From: Heliopora coerulea
Lineage: Eukaryota; Cnidaria; Anthozoa; Scleralcyonacea; Helioporidae
Reading direction: 5' to 3'
Assembly: GCA_030142905.1 (NCBI GenBank)
Contig: JASJOG010000097.1
Span: 682,001-746,000 of the forward strand
Length of the DNA: 64,000 bases
The notes beneath the pieces were generated by a model. The model saw only the letters and a program-made list of their open reading frames with translations. It searched no databases and was not told where the DNA came from. How positions within the stretch are numbered: the first letter of the stretch is position 1; each line of letters begins with the position of its first letter. Positions 1 to 12,090 of this stretch are shown here, in pieces. A program made the translations under genes and the position numbers.

Positions 1-251
1 CCGTTTACGAACAAATAATTGATAGCGTTTACATCCTGGCCTGCGCTATAAGCTGACCCGAGTCACCCTTCTCGGGATCCAGGTTGAACAAGTTGATTTC
101 GTCGTGTAAACACGACGTTAGATCAACCCAGGTCGACATTTTGGCTCAAGGAAGTGTTTCTGGTGACTCTCACCACTGTGACTAAGGTTTGATTCCGGCT
201 TCTTGCAGTTATCTAACTAAAGCTACCTTTGTCACGGGTGAGAAGAGTGAC

Positions 252-386
252 ATGTTTGAGGAAGTTGATCGTCCAGGTTAGTGTAGTCTTGAGAAAGACT
301 GTTGGTTGAAGTGACTGACGTTTCGACAGCCTTAGCGGCGGTCATCTTCAGAGTCAATTCTCCCAGGTTCAAACCATTTACTTTAT
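252..386 (-). mobile_element. PLE-like terminal-repeat arm with hammerhead-like core
   Basis: This block is the reverse complement of 42340-42463 over most of its length. On the minus strand it carries CTGAAGA (351-345), a two-part stem (GAC 343-341 with GTC 327-325; GCC 339-337 with GGC 331-329) and GAAAC (324-320). This is the layout of a hammerhead ribozyme core. Related arms lie at 7369-7439 and 24181-24345. Confidence 0.55.
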
Positions 387-1217
387 TACGGTGAGAAGAG
401 TGTTGTCCAATCTGACTCTACGAAGCATCGCAGATTTTCTCCGGGTACTCCGGTTTCCTCCTGTAGTAACACTGGACCCATGAGCGGTGGTCCTTACTCG
501 ACCACTAGGGAGAACACCTGAGGTAGTTGACAGTGTTATCCGGTATAAATAAAGACACGTTACTAAAGAAGGACAAAGGGTTTCGCATAACAACGCAGAA
601 TAATGTAGATTTTTTGAAGCACGACGCTACTAGGTGTGAGCGTCCCGGGCTGGCTTTTCCTTTCTTAACCTGGACTGGTGTAAACGTCGCAAGATTGTCA
701 ATCCGGGATGGTAACTTGACTTAAAGGGAGACTTTTTGAGATTGCAACACTAACAAACAATACGAAATCGACAAACTTGTATATCATTAGATACATAGAT
801 TAGAACGAAATGTGAGCATCATGAACTTCTTCACATTTTCACAGAGCAGGTATCGAGTGTCAAGTTGACTGTTATCAACTGAACAGAGGTCAAAATTTGA
901 CATGGCCAGCAATTGAGGACAGGAAGCGGTTTGATCTGCGGCCGCAATTTTTGAATGCGTTGTTGACAATCGTATGATAGGTTGATGATAGGTTGATAGG
1001 TTGTCAATAAACAAGTTTCATTGACAATTTTCAGTTGATGGAACATCAGACATAAAATTACAAAGTAAACTTTAAGTGAAACCAAATTAAAGAAATTTAT
1101 TCGCAAAATTTATTAAATATATACATTATTAAAGAAATTTATTCTCAAAATTTGGAGAGGACCAGATTCGGGCAAATAGCTCAGGTAGAATTGGGAAAAA
1201 TAAATTTCTAAGCGTGA
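387..1217. other. No gene recognised
   Basis: Only short open frames without recognisable content are present. The stretch contains CCGGGTACTCCGG-type sequence near 440-460 that resembles dispersed repeat DNA, and a short direct repeat (ttgataggttg) near 975-1000. Confidence 0.5.
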
Positions 1218-1733
1218 TTAAAACGGAAAAGTTTTCAAAACTCGGTAACAATGAGCAAGAGTTTGGATATTAGCTGCATTCAGGATATATAATAAAAATG
1301 TGCCTAGAGGAATTTGCTTTATCATCTCTATATAAAGGTGCCATCTTAAAAATGTCTGTAAAGGAACCAATGCGGATGCTTGTTGGCAATAACTGGCCAC
1401 GAATTCTGCCCATGCCGTGAAATAACTCCTTGTTTCTTTTCCAAGATCATTCACGAGCCAGGAATATTTTTCCACCAGAATACGCGAGAAAATAACATGG
1501 TAGAAGAAATTTGTCGGGAAAAAAATGCTTGTCATTCCCAAGACAAAGGTAAAGTTGCCAAGGAGAATGAGTTTAAAGGTAGTACCTCGTTCTCTCGCTC
1601 CGTAGCAGAGGAATACCTTTGAAATTTTGAACTTCGTTGGAAACTGCCTACACAACACACCCTTTTTAATAAAGCGACAAAAGGACTTGTGAAACAAAAG
1701 TATTAGAGGAAACTGGAAATAAAGAAATGGCAT
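1218..1733 (-). CDS. Hydrophobic 171-residue open frame, unknown
   Basis: This frame is longer than expected by chance in AT-rich DNA. It has several hydrophobic stretches: FLYFQFPLILLF at the start, LILLGNFTFVLGMTSIFF near residue 60, and IPLGTFLLYILNAANI near the end. Between them lies a polar part (VNDLGKETRSYFTAWAEFV). The layout suggests a multi-pass membrane protein or a fragment of one. I could not assign a family. No splice partner was found. It could be a remnant exon, a mobile-element fragment or chance. Confidence 0.3.
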   Translation of the reverse strand: MPFLYFQFPLILLFHKSFCRFIKKGVLCRQFPTKFKISKVFLCYGARERGTTFKLILLGNFTFVLGMTSIFFPTNFFYHVIFSRILVEKYSWLVNDLGKETRSYFTAWAEFVASYCQQASALVPLQTFLRWHLYIEMIKQIPLGTFLLYILNAANIQTLAHCYRVLKTFPF

Positions 1734-1829
1734 GTTTCCTTTAGTAAAATTATCCTTATTTTGGCTTCAGTTCTACCAAATCACGCTCTCTAGTTTCTGC
1801 GGAGAAGTTTTTTTTTGGTTTTTGTTATT

Positions 1830-2350
1830 CATATTATGTTTAGGATTGATGGCCTATTTTAGCAAATATTTAATGATACCCATATTTAGGTACATACAGT
1901 TACCAACAGTTGTTCCGGAAATAGATGTTATTGGACATTACGTTCAGAGCAAATCTTAAAATAGTCTTGAAAATTACCAACTTGTGCAGGAAAAATAGGA
2001 ACTTTTTGCTTTATTATTATTATCATCATTATTATCATCATTATTATCATCATCATCATTATCATTATCATTATTATTGTTATTATCATTATCATTATTA
2101 CTACTACCATTAAGTAATGCATTTCACTGCTTTAGGAAAAGAACTAGCAAATGTAAATGGGTGTTTAAAAGGTCAATATGTTTAGGATGAAATTAAAAAC
2201 GTTAGTTTAAATAAAATTCAAGGCATATCAAACCCTCCATTCCAATGATTTCATGCTACACATATTCCATCTTTAATGATATACATTAAGGATTAAATAA
2301 TACGTAAAGTATGTAATAATACACGCTTGAAATACGCTATGTTACGATTA
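1830..2350 (+). repeat. Interspersed repeat R3, copy 1
   Basis: The sequence around GGTACATACAGTTACCAA and the following 450 bp recur in direct orientation at 23445-23855 with many substitutions. This copy has gained an expanded ATT/ATC microsatellite at about 2010-2113 where the other has only a few units. No coding capacity was seen. Confidence 0.6.
2010..2113 (+). repeat. ATT/ATC trinucleotide microsatellite
   Basis: About 100 bp of alternating ATT and ATC triplets (TTATTATCATCATT pattern). Apparent Tyr/His-rich and Ile/Met-rich frames here are artefacts of the repeat. Confidence 0.9.
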
Positions 2351-2835
2351 TGTCGTTGGTGAAAATTGAAAATGAGGATTTTCTTAAAAGTTCCTTATCT
2401 GTATACTATATCTAGGATAGCTATTTACTTACAAGCAGGGCAGGCATAGGCTTTGTTGAACTCTCTTGTACCATCTTCATCACAGAATATATCTGAGACA
2501 TCAAAGTTACGGGAAAAAGTAAGATATATTGGTGGTTCGTTTTCTATTTGTGTCAGTGTCCTATGATTTTCAACACAGAGACAGTCAACCGAAAAATATG
2601 TTGACGTGAACCGGATTTAAACTTGTTCCTAGGAGTTACAACTCCTTCTGGTTACAATTTGAGAGATATTAGCCAAAACAGGACCACTATTAGAAAGCGA
2701 AAGTTTCACGAGATAAGCCAAGAGTAAGAAAAGGATACGTGAACATGAAGTGACCTATGTTAATCAAAATGATAAAAATAAGGTATTTCAGGTGGTTATT
2801 TTGCCATAAACCAATACCAGCCAACAATTTGAAAA

Positions 2836-2938
2836 AATATAAAACAAAACATAATCCGAAGATCAGCATCTTGAGAAATCCAAGATATGGTTGGATTTCT
2901 CAAGATGCTGATCTTCGGATTATGTTTTGTTTTATATT
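2836..2938. repeat. Perfect 48-bp inverted repeat with 7-nt loop
   Basis: Arms 2836-2883 and 2891-2938 are exact reverse complements separated by GATATGG. The arm sequence resembles the outer tip of the PLE-like inverted repeats at 38384 and 43803: a stretch rich in ATAAAACAAA followed by CATCTTG. It may be a minimal PLE-end hairpin. Perfect identity points to recent formation or ongoing correction. Confidence 0.85.
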
Positions 2939-3571
2939 ATTTTGCCATACTCAGGAAGAAATATTAAAATACTGTTAAGAACAATTTATTACACAATAGT
3001 TACCCACGAAAACGAGCTTAATCGTTTTCTACACTTCCGAAAATTGCAGAGAAGATCGTAATCCATGTTTTCACTTGAATGACTTTGCAAATTTCACCTG
3101 CTGAGAAGAGACTGGAAAAGTTTGTTGTACAGTTTAAGTTTCATTTTTTTAAGCTACATAGTAGATTCCATGGTAAAAGTAAAAGAGCTGAAAAATAGAG
3201 TAGCTTTACCTTTTCTTGAGAATGTTTTTTTCGGTCGAGGCATAAAAGTTGTCAGTTTGTTTTTTTCTTCAAAATCTTCCCGCCATGCAATCTTTCGTGG
3301 TCGCGACGCACTAGTCCCTGCGAGAAGCCCATCTCGCAGCTCAGAGACAGCACAGTCAAGTTTCCTTTATTCGTTAAGAATACTTTTTTGCTGAATGTCT
3401 AAAGGAGTTTTGGATTTAGTTAACGTTTACTTTAGTGATTTCATGATTATGGTGCATGGATTACATGAAGAATTTGCAGCAAAGAAGGTTTTACTTGATG
3501 AAACCCAGCCTTGTAAATTTCCTATACTTCGTGTAAAATGCGTGGATGTCCCGAATTGACACGAAACAGAC

Positions 3572-6500
3572 ATGCGATATTTACTCGTTCATGTAATGGT
3601 TCTGTTTTCTTTGGAGAGACTTATTTATCGAGTATCAGTGAGTCAGTTTATCTCTAAAACAAGAAGGATGTCATCTGGTAGCGCTTCTGGGATATATTCC
3701 ATCGCTTTTGTTACTATTAAAGACATGCCTTCAGCTCAGATGTTATCAAAGTACGTTTGTTCATGATTGACATGCACTACAGTGTAACATGCGGGCGCTG
3801 TCAAATATGGATGCAAAGGTTTAGCATTGATCCAGTTCAACATAAGTGGATTAGGCTTGTAGAAAAACATCTGCTACCTATTTCCTTTGATTTTTCCTAT
3901 TTGGTAGAGCAAATTTGACAGGAATGACTGCCGCAGATAGACTGGAGCAGTATGGGGCCTGATGAAATTAGCTCCAACAACTTTGCAAGATAGGGGGCAT
4001 AGCTCCCCCAGGCTGCCAAGTATGATTGTATATCAAACGTATGCTATAAACTAGTGATCTAGTTTTTCGTTTTTAACCATTTTATATTGACATGTGTGCA
4101 CATCTGATTTCCATTTAGCTTAACAAGCTTCTAGAACTACTGGCATAACATTTGATCAGGGAGAGGGGGTATCCAATACTTGAAATTATCTTGTCCTGCC
4201 ACTCATAACTGGAGTATTATTAACTATGTGGCTAGTATAATTTACTGCCTTCTCTCCCAATTTGCTTCTATGCATTTCTCTCTATTTTCGGTGGAACAAC
4301 GTGCTAAAAACATTGTGGTCCAAATGCCTGGGGCTAGATATCCTGGTCCTTAGAAAAACTCTGTGTTATGGCAAGGACCACAATAAATATTGTAGCAATC
4401 TTTAAGAACTATAACTAATCTGTAGTAAGAATAGCTTCCCAAATTTATGATTGTCTCATTAATTACACTCACCCCTGCTATTGAATTTAGAATAGTAAGT
4501 AATTGATGGCCATTTCTGAAGGCCATCAGAACATAATTTAACAACTTATTTAGTCATAGCCATCTTCCATTTGATACGATAGGCTAGGGATATAATTATG
4601 AATCAATATTTTAGTAACGTTTGCTCGATTTACAATTAAGTCATTGAGATTTTTTTCACGTGATTTTAACAGTCTATCAAGTGCACAATAACCAAATAAC
4701 AGTTGATGTGTGCCAGCCTGTACCCTTGCTTGCACTGGTGTCAAAAAGGGCTGGCCAAGTGTGGAGATATGGTGTGCCCATAGTACTATAATATATAACT
4801 GGACAATAAGGTCAGGCACAGAAGTGTCCCTGAAATAGTGCCATTAACAAAATGAAATTTCAGCCTAAACCACAGACCTGAGAAGTGTCTCTCTAGTACA
4901 AGAAGGAACAAAGGCTCATCTGGAAGAGTGATTTTAGACCTGCTATTTGTAAAGTTCTGGTTCCCTTATCCTAAATTTTGGACTAAGATATTGACCTGTC
5001 TAAAATCTACTTCCTTAACTTTTTTTCATTTTCACCTTTTCTAAAATCGCAATATTGGTTGATGTGGATATTTCAATTTCTGCAAACGAATTGCTCTCAT
5101 TGTTCCCTTACTGCATACACCTTTCTTGACCTCTTTGTGGATCCTCTAACCCAAGATACTTGGTTAAATTATCATTTTCTCTATTCTTTTTTCCCTGCCT
5201 CTCTCACTTATGCCAGCATTTGATTGCCATAGGATGTTGTTTTCTGTGCTTGAATTCATGATATATGGTTATTTCAATTTTACAGAACACTGTTTGAGAA
5301 GAATTTAGTAGCTTGTGTAAACATGATACCAGGAGTACAATCAATGTAAGTGTGTATGGCACTGTACCTGTAAGTTGTAGGGTTCCTGGATTAAACTTAT
5401 GATAGTTGGAAAAGAACAGATATGGAATGTTCATTCTGGAGAGATTCAGCCATCAATATTTCAGTAATTATGTATTTATAAGTGTGTACTTTTTCTCAAG
5501 AGACATTTGCTGATTCTACAAATTTTATATTGCTGACTTTGGCATAGGGGACTTCTCTCAGGCCATACATTTTATGTCTGACATCTTATCCATCTTTTTC
5601 TATGTTATAGTGTAGTAATGTGTCTACTGGGTTGTTTACCGGTATAGTTCCTCTTTTATATACATAAATAACAAAGCTTTGGCAAATAACAGAATTTTGA
5701 ATTTTATGGGACTACTCTGAGGCATTTGCATTTCAACTGATCCAAATTGACTTATTTTATTGTATAATGTGTAGAAAGTGTTTACATGTAAACTGTTTGC
5801 TAACTGTTCCTTTACTATTAATTAGGTACCGCTATGAAGGGAATTTGATGATTGATGGAGAGGTATTAATGGTATGTAAAAATGGTTCTTGTGCTGCCAG
5901 GGGAAATTTAGTCTTTACTTAGATTATGGTGTATTGAGGTGTTTAATTGTAAATAGCCCATAAACTGTTTTTGATTGACTGACTTACAAGCAACATTAAA
6001 AAATTTGGTAAGTTGTCAAGTAGTGTCACACAATTTAACCCTTTAGAACGTGCATAAATTTTTTTTTCCCATTTATATCTTCGTTTGCTTTTGTTTTTTG
6101 CTTTGTTCTTTCATTTGTTGTATTGTTGTAGTTTGTTGTTGTGAAAGAACCGTATGGAGGAAATGGCTAAACATACAGTAATACAATTTCCGGTAACTTT
6201 CGCAGCTCTAACATTTGGTCCGGTTGGCGTGTAATAAGAAACTTGTTCCATACGTTACAATTTACTAAAGGACTTTTGTCAACTTGACATTTCAAATAAG
6301 ACTTTCAACCTTTTCATAAAAAGCGTAATACTATACAACTTTCCTCAGCTGTTTGCGAACCACTCTTTGGTCTTCAGATAACACAAATTTTTGGTCTCGT
6401 TACTTTAAGCTCCCCTCATGATTGAATTTTTTTATTTCACTCTAGATGATCAAGACGAGGACTTCAAAATTGGCGGAACTATGTGAACTTATTAAGTATG

Positions 6501-9500
6501 CATGATTTTCATGAGAACGTTTAAGCAGTACAACGGGACTTTCAGAAATTTAAGAAGAATTAGAACATCAAATTTAAAATTAAGCAACAATTCTCACGTA
6601 TGTTGTTCTACTAATTATTACAAGAAACGCCATTGCTTGACCAAAATTACGATCAAATTTTCCGAATCCTTCCGAGACCAAGGGCAAGTTTAATCGCCAA
6701 TCTTCCTCATGTCATGACACAACTTTGTAGTCCTATTGTAGTCCTAAACAACTTTGTAGTTTATGTTGAGAAACATAAACTGCAAAGAGAGGACAGAGGT
6801 TGATGGCTTTGACCTCTAAACGCAGCTTGTACTTCAGAGAGGGAGGGAGGGGGAAGTTTCTCGTCTCCTCATTAAGGCCCTCGAACTTTTCGTGTGCCGA
6901 ATCAAATGCAAATCAGTATGACTGAAAGATTTGCTCATTAATATTACATTCGTTGCATGAAAACTTTGACGTTTGAACTGGACTTAACCACCCGTTATTC
7001 ATACGGGTCATTTAGTACAAGACAAAAAGTATTCTCTGTTTCCTAAGTTTCCCTCCTTTTATTGATGAAGGAAATTTTGTCGGCAATGGCGAATCGTCCC
7101 TATTGCATGAGCAATGAGCAATGAGGGAAATTCGTGGTTCAAACCTTCATGGAAAGCAAATGAATCCGAACTACACGAATCAAATTAAATACAATTTGAT
7201 TTTTGAGTGGAAAATGACACCTAGCACATGTCACATTGCCCAATGGCCTGTTGTAAAATTAGAAATATCGTTGAAGTATCAGACTTAGTCACTTGAAGTA
7301 GTGCATGTTAGTGCATTTATCCGATGAGATCAAAGAAAGAAAACTTATCTAATTACGTGTAAGTGAAGGTAGATCGTCCAGGTTTGTCGTCTTGAGAAAC
7401 ACTGACTTTCCCAAGACTACACTAACCTGGACGATCTACGTTCAACAAAACCTACTGATTTAGATGGGTTCAAACAATTTGCTTTAAAACGTATAAGCAT
7501 TTAATTATCTCAAAGATATACGTGATTTACCAGTAATTCGACTGAAAATTTTCCCAGCTGACACTTTGGATAAATACGCCTTGTTCTTTATCATATCTTG
7601 GGTCTACAAGATGCTATTTTTCGAAGTTGTTTTCTCTTTGTAATTCCCATGCAATAACTCTTTGTGCTGTTTTGCAACAGTTCTTAATATCTGCAGGACG
7701 AAATGAGGTATGGGAGAGCTGTGAACGTTAATTCGTATAATTGAAATTGTTCCTTCAAATAAGGGAGCTTCAACCGAACTTCTCTTTTACTTTATGGACA
7801 CTTTAACTTCTCAAAAATTGTGTATGCAATCCATTAAACCAAAGTGTATTTCAATTTCTGTTTTTTAGGGCTGAACATCCATACGATTGTCCTGAGTTCA
7901 TAACTACAAAGGTAATTTAATCAATTTACTTCACTTAGCAAGATACTAAATACTGTAAAAGGTGGTGTAAAGGTCTGAGATCGGTTTTCGCAAACCTTGG
8001 ACAGCTACATGAAATCCTGATACTTCTCCCAGTAAATAGGTCTTGAGGAGTGAACCAAGAACGTCGGAAGGGGTGAATTCGATTTTTTCACTGGAGGGGC
8101 CAAAGTTTATGTGGGTCCCCTACTTTTTAACTGGCTAGTAATATTAAACTATGATTGCCAAATGAGATCGCAGCTGAATTCGCACCAATCTCATTTAGCA
8201 ATCATAAGTTTGTAGTTAAGTAGTACGAGATCACGTACAGCGACGTTCCGCAAACTGCGGGTCGCAACGCAAAGGTGGGTCGCGGAAAGTGTTTGCCGGG
8301 TCGCAAGAGCTCTTCGGAAACTCGAAAATATTGTCGAAACAAGGGCAGCTGATCAACCTTGCTTCAGATGGAGAGCTGAAAGAATATTTGAACAAAACTC
8401 ATTAACAGAATTCGTGCAGAGAGCGAAAAGCTATTTTGCTGCTCTTGATTTCATCTGGTCCTTCAAAATGGGCCACACTTCACATGCAAAAATTACTTTC
8501 TGTGTCGCCCGCAAAAAAAAATTGCAGACCGTTGGAGTACAAGATGGTCAGTATGACCGGCAGTAGATTTGCGTCAGATATTTCGCAGTTGTTTCGTCAA
8601 GGACTAGCTTTGTTGCGCTTTTAAAACCACTGTTTGACTGTTTATCGTGCATTGTTGTGAACTGTTGCCGTGCGCAATGGTTCGATTTTTTCCAACTGTT
8701 GTTCTAAGTGTTAAAATTCTCTGGCACGTCACATATGTATTAGTGGTAAAAATCCGTACGGTTTCCAGTTCAGCTTGAAATTGAATGGCCTATCTAGACT
8801 TCTACGGAAATTACCCACTTTAGACCACGTGATTTTATTGGGCTGTTTTTGGGTTTTTTTCTTTTTTTGTCATTTTAACGCTTTGTTGCGTTTCTGGAAA
8901 TCACTAAATTTCGTAATATAAAGGTGAGAGCGCAGCTCAGGATATTTATATGGAGAACCTTAGCGACAGAAAAAACAAAGCATTTAAAATAACTGTACTT
9001 ACGGTTTGTTGAGGACGTGCAACATCTTCAGAGTAACTGTTTACAAGTATAACAAAAACCTACATATATCTATTTATACATAATGATTAAGCAACATGAG
9101 AGCTAACCAACAGGATTAAAGAGACAAGATTATAAGGTGACAACAAAATTGTAAGATAAAATAAAATAGAAGGCAAAAAGAAAAAGAGCCGAGTTTTATT
9201 TCATTTTATTTTATTTATTTTATTTTATGTTATTTTATTTTATTTTATAATTTTCTTGTCACTTTAATCCTATTAGTTAATTCCCATGTTGCTTAATCAT
9301 CTCGTGTAAATAGATATATAGGTTTTTGTCACTCTTGTAAATAGTGACTCTGAAGATGTTGCACGTTTGCAACGAAACGTTCGTAAAGTTATTTTAAAAG
9401 CCTTGTTTTTTTTTTTCTGTCGTTATGATTCTTCATTTAAAAATCCTGACCTGGGGTCTCATCTTTATATTACGTTCACGTTTTCCGCCCGGAAAGTCAA

Positions 9501-10059
9501 TAGTCATGATCATTAAATTTCAATGTAGGATTCAAGTAAGTGCATCTGTCAGAATGTTTTTCATTTTCAGAGGCAAACATAAAACTAGACGAGCCTTGTC
9601 GTGGAAGGAAAAAACGATATTTGATTACGGGACCATTTTGCATGAAGTAAACGTAGTCAAAGGCATGGCTTTGATCTAGAAGAAACGTGTTTTGGTGATA
9701 CGTTTCGTGCAGTACTTAGACATGTAAAGCTTCGGTTTCCTCTCCTCTCTTTTAACTAATTACCTTTATCGGCTAATTACCTTCGAATTTATTCCGAGAA
9801 ATTAATTGATGTATCTAACGCTAAAGAATGTGACAGCGTCGTTCTTCACTACTCCCCGTGGCAAAGGATTTCACAATTCTTTAATTTTAAGAGTAAAATA
9901 AAGATGAAACAGTATTTTTAAATTGATACGGCAAAGTTGGTGCTAGTTCTAGTTCAATGCGCAATGATAGTTTCCGCCTTCTCATCGTCTTTTATTTAGA
10001 TAGAGGAAGGGAATCCAGCATATCTTAAATGGATCAGTGAAAATGTTCCAGAAAACTAA
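3572..10059 (+). CDS. CUTA: CutA1-family divalent-cation tolerance protein, six exons
   Basis: Exons: 3572-3750, 5286-5345, 5826-5871, 6446-6495, 7869-7911 and 10000-10059 (stop TAA). All introns are GT-AG and phases agree, giving 438 nt and 145 residues. The joined protein shows the CutA1 core in order: IYSIAFVTIKD (first strand), LVACVNMIPGVQSMY, GEVLMMIKTRTSKL, HPYDCPEFI, and GNPAYLKWI near the C terminus. CutA1 proteins are small ferredoxin-like trimers; the bacterial protein is linked to copper tolerance, and mammalian CUTA to membrane anchoring of acetylcholinesterase and to other roles that are less clear. The start at 3572 gives a hydrophobic leader of about 30 residues, like the long mammalian isoform; the ATG at 3668 (MSSGS) would give a short cytosolic form. 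No promoter or poly(A) signal was identified with confidence. Identification is strong; the start choice is uncertain. Confidence 0.93.
7369..7439. repeat. Short hairpin of the GTCCAGGTT repeat family
   Basis: Imperfect arms begin GTAGATCGTCCAGGTT and end AACCTGGACGATCTAC. This is the outer tip of the same family as 252-386 and 24181-24345, in the CUTA intron between exons 4 and 5. The hammerhead-like core is absent. Confidence 0.6.
8145..8215. repeat. Hairpin in CUTA intron 5
   Basis: The left arm near 8148 (ATGATTGCCAAATGAGAT) pairs with the right arm near 8188 (ATCTCATTTAGCAATCAT). The DNA after it (8230-8640) is relatively GC-rich and repeat-like (GGGTCGC motifs), without recognisable coding content. 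Confidence 0.6.
8911..9474. mobile_element. PLE-like inverted repeat unit in CUTA intron 5
   Basis: Arms at about 8911-9165 and 9235-9474 are imperfect reverse complements around an ATTTT-rich centre. The right arm carries CTGAAGA (9350-9356), stem GTTGC/GCAAC (9358-9362, 9369-9373) and GAAAC (9374-9378), a hammerhead-like core. In the left arm the matching minus-strand core is mutated (AACAAACCG in place of the GAAACG box). No coding sequence remains. Confidence 0.65.
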
Positions 10060-10306
10060 TCAACAGAGAGTGTAATACTTAGTTTAGTCATCTGAACAAA
10101 GTGGCAGTGGAGACTTTAGGATACTAAATGTCCAGCTCTGAGTGGGGATGAAATGAGCGGCGTAATTACGTGGTTTCACTGTGATTACATTTTTTGTGGC
10201 TACAGGCTCATGCACTGCGTAGTTCAATACATAATCTATCGCTTTTTGCCTAATTTCAAAGGTTTAGCGACCAGGATTTAGAGCATTACAGCCAATGCAA
10301 ATTAAG

Positions 10307-10745
10307 AAGTACACCTTTTGCTGTTCATTACCAGAAAATATACTATCATTAATGCTAACTGAAAACTCATTAACGCAAAAATATATTCATTTTATGCAAT
10401 CGACATTAACTAGGGTAGACATGCTTCCATTAGCATCAAAGGGCATTCTATAGCGCCAACTGACGACCACTAACACCATTGTACTATACATTAGGAATTA
10501 TAAAATTTCAATTAGGCCAGATATTTCTCTTGCGTAATTGAAATTTTACTATCCCTAATGTATAGTAAAATGGTGTTAATGGTCGTCTGTTGGCGCTATG
10601 GAATGACCTATGATACTAATGGTTGCGTATCTACGCTAGTGAATTTCGATTGAGTAAAGTGAATGTATTTTTGCGTTAATGAGTTTGAGGTGGGCGTTAA
10701 TGATAGTATATTTTCTGGTAATGAACATCAAAAGGTGTAGTTCAC
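10307..10745. mobile_element. Long fold-back element (MITE-like)
   Basis: Two arms of about 200 bp pair imperfectly around 10515-10537: for example CATTACCAGAAAATATACTATCATTAA near 10327 with its complement near 10695, and CACCATT..ACTATACATTAGG with CCTAATGTATAGTAAAATGGTG. There is no coding capacity. It lies about 250 bp downstream of the CUTA stop codon. Confidence 0.75.
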
Positions 10746-10821
10746 GCTTTTGGATGCCCAGTTGAGTAAAGGATGCGCGTGTGACGTCGGGAGCATGGGA
10801 GATGCTTGAAACGATACAGTA

Positions 10822-10893
10822 AACACCCGCGTATAAGAACCTACATTTTTACAAGTCAGCCTGAATAGGTTCTTATATACCGGGTGTTTAGTG
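10822..10893. repeat. Short hairpin with TAAGAACCTA arms
   Basis: AAACACCCGCGTATAAGAACCTA pairs with TAGGTTCTTATATACCGGGTGTTT around a loop of about 25 nt. A further TTAGGTTCTTA repeat follows. This is probably a terminal fragment of a DNA transposon. Confidence 0.55.
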
Positions 10894-11420
10894 GGAAATC
10901 AGGCTGTTTAGGTTCTTAATTAGGTTCTTATTTTATTCAGAGGTTTAAACTGTTTGCTACTGTTCAGAATAGTACTTTAAGAACAATAATTTCAGTCGTG
11001 TCACAGAAACTACAAAATCATTCAAAATCTAGGGAAATATAATACATTTTCCGCAGTTACTTTACGATATTGAAAGTTCTACCTGTCCTACAATGCTTAG
11101 CGCTAAAATATTTTTTGAACCTAAACAGGCCCGCGAACATGAACGGTAACCTTTACTCAACGACTCAGGCCCTTTGATATATTTTTCAATTAGAGCAACA
11201 AAACTAAACATTGTGTAAAGCAATTCGGGTAGGGTTGCAAATGCTTAAAAAATTTGGACGTCCACCATTTCACAACCCTTTCACAGAAAAGAAGGAAGTT
11301 CAGTGTGCTGGAAAATACCATGAATCCAGGTCAAGACCATTCGACCATCTCACCGCTTCACAGTCCGCAGTTGGTGAAATTATATTCAGGGAGTATACTG
11401 CATACATATGTATTTAAAAC

Positions 11421-12090
11421 TCATAGCCCAATTCCTGGGATCAGTGTCCCGTTAAGCCACTGCATATTTATATCTTCATCCATCGAGGTACACTCTTGAA
11501 AATAGACATTCACTTCACTGTCATATTGTGCCTTCTCCCCACTGGTCACGTTACCTTTCCCTCGGAACACAATAGCCGGATTAATGTTTTGTTCTCCTGT
11601 TGCACATATACAGAGTTGCAAAGTTGCCTGCCTCTTGTCAAGGCCAGTAGAAGGTTGTGATACCCATACCTGCTTGGAGCCCAACACATCATACCTTTTC
11701 TCCTGCTCAATGACAAATGGCAGAGGGACTTGATCAATATTATACCTGTTCTTTAGAAGCCACCTTCCATACTTAAATCCTCCTTGCATTCTATTTCTTG
11801 TTTTCAAAGAATTTCGAAGATTCCTGTGAAATGCTTGGATGGTTTCCCTCCCGTCATTTGCAGTCTTTCTTTTTATTGGTCCTACGCCTAAGCTCAATAT
11901 TGTGTTTGCGTTCGAACCTCTGGAACCAGTTGTTGCTGGTTTTGAATTTCTCTGCTTCCTGTTTGCCGTAGCACAGTTCGATTTTTTGTTTCATTTTTTT
12001 CCTAAACCAAATCTTTGAGACTTTGCTTCGCGTTGTTCTTCGCAGCTCCCGGTCAAGTCCCGAGTAAACATTGGGAAAGCTCAGCTTTCT
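11421..12090 (-). pseudogene. CENPB/Tigger-type transposase remnant
   Basis: The upstream part reads through a CENPB-type helix-turn-helix region (SNNWFQRFERKHNIELRRRT, 12000-11890). One frameshift near 11880 separates it from a 158-codon frame holding the start of the DDE domain: YNIDQVPLPF with the first acidic residue, KQVWVSQP, KRQATLQLCICATG and PAIVFRGKG. The sequence stops at LIPGIG, just before the second catalytic acid would be expected, so the catalytic domain is truncated. Family: pogo/Tigger/jerky-like DDE transposases. Confidence 0.8.

Noticed and set aside
1925..2122. Tyr/His-rich and Ile/Met-rich frames
   Set aside because: Translations of the ATT/ATC microsatellite on either strand.
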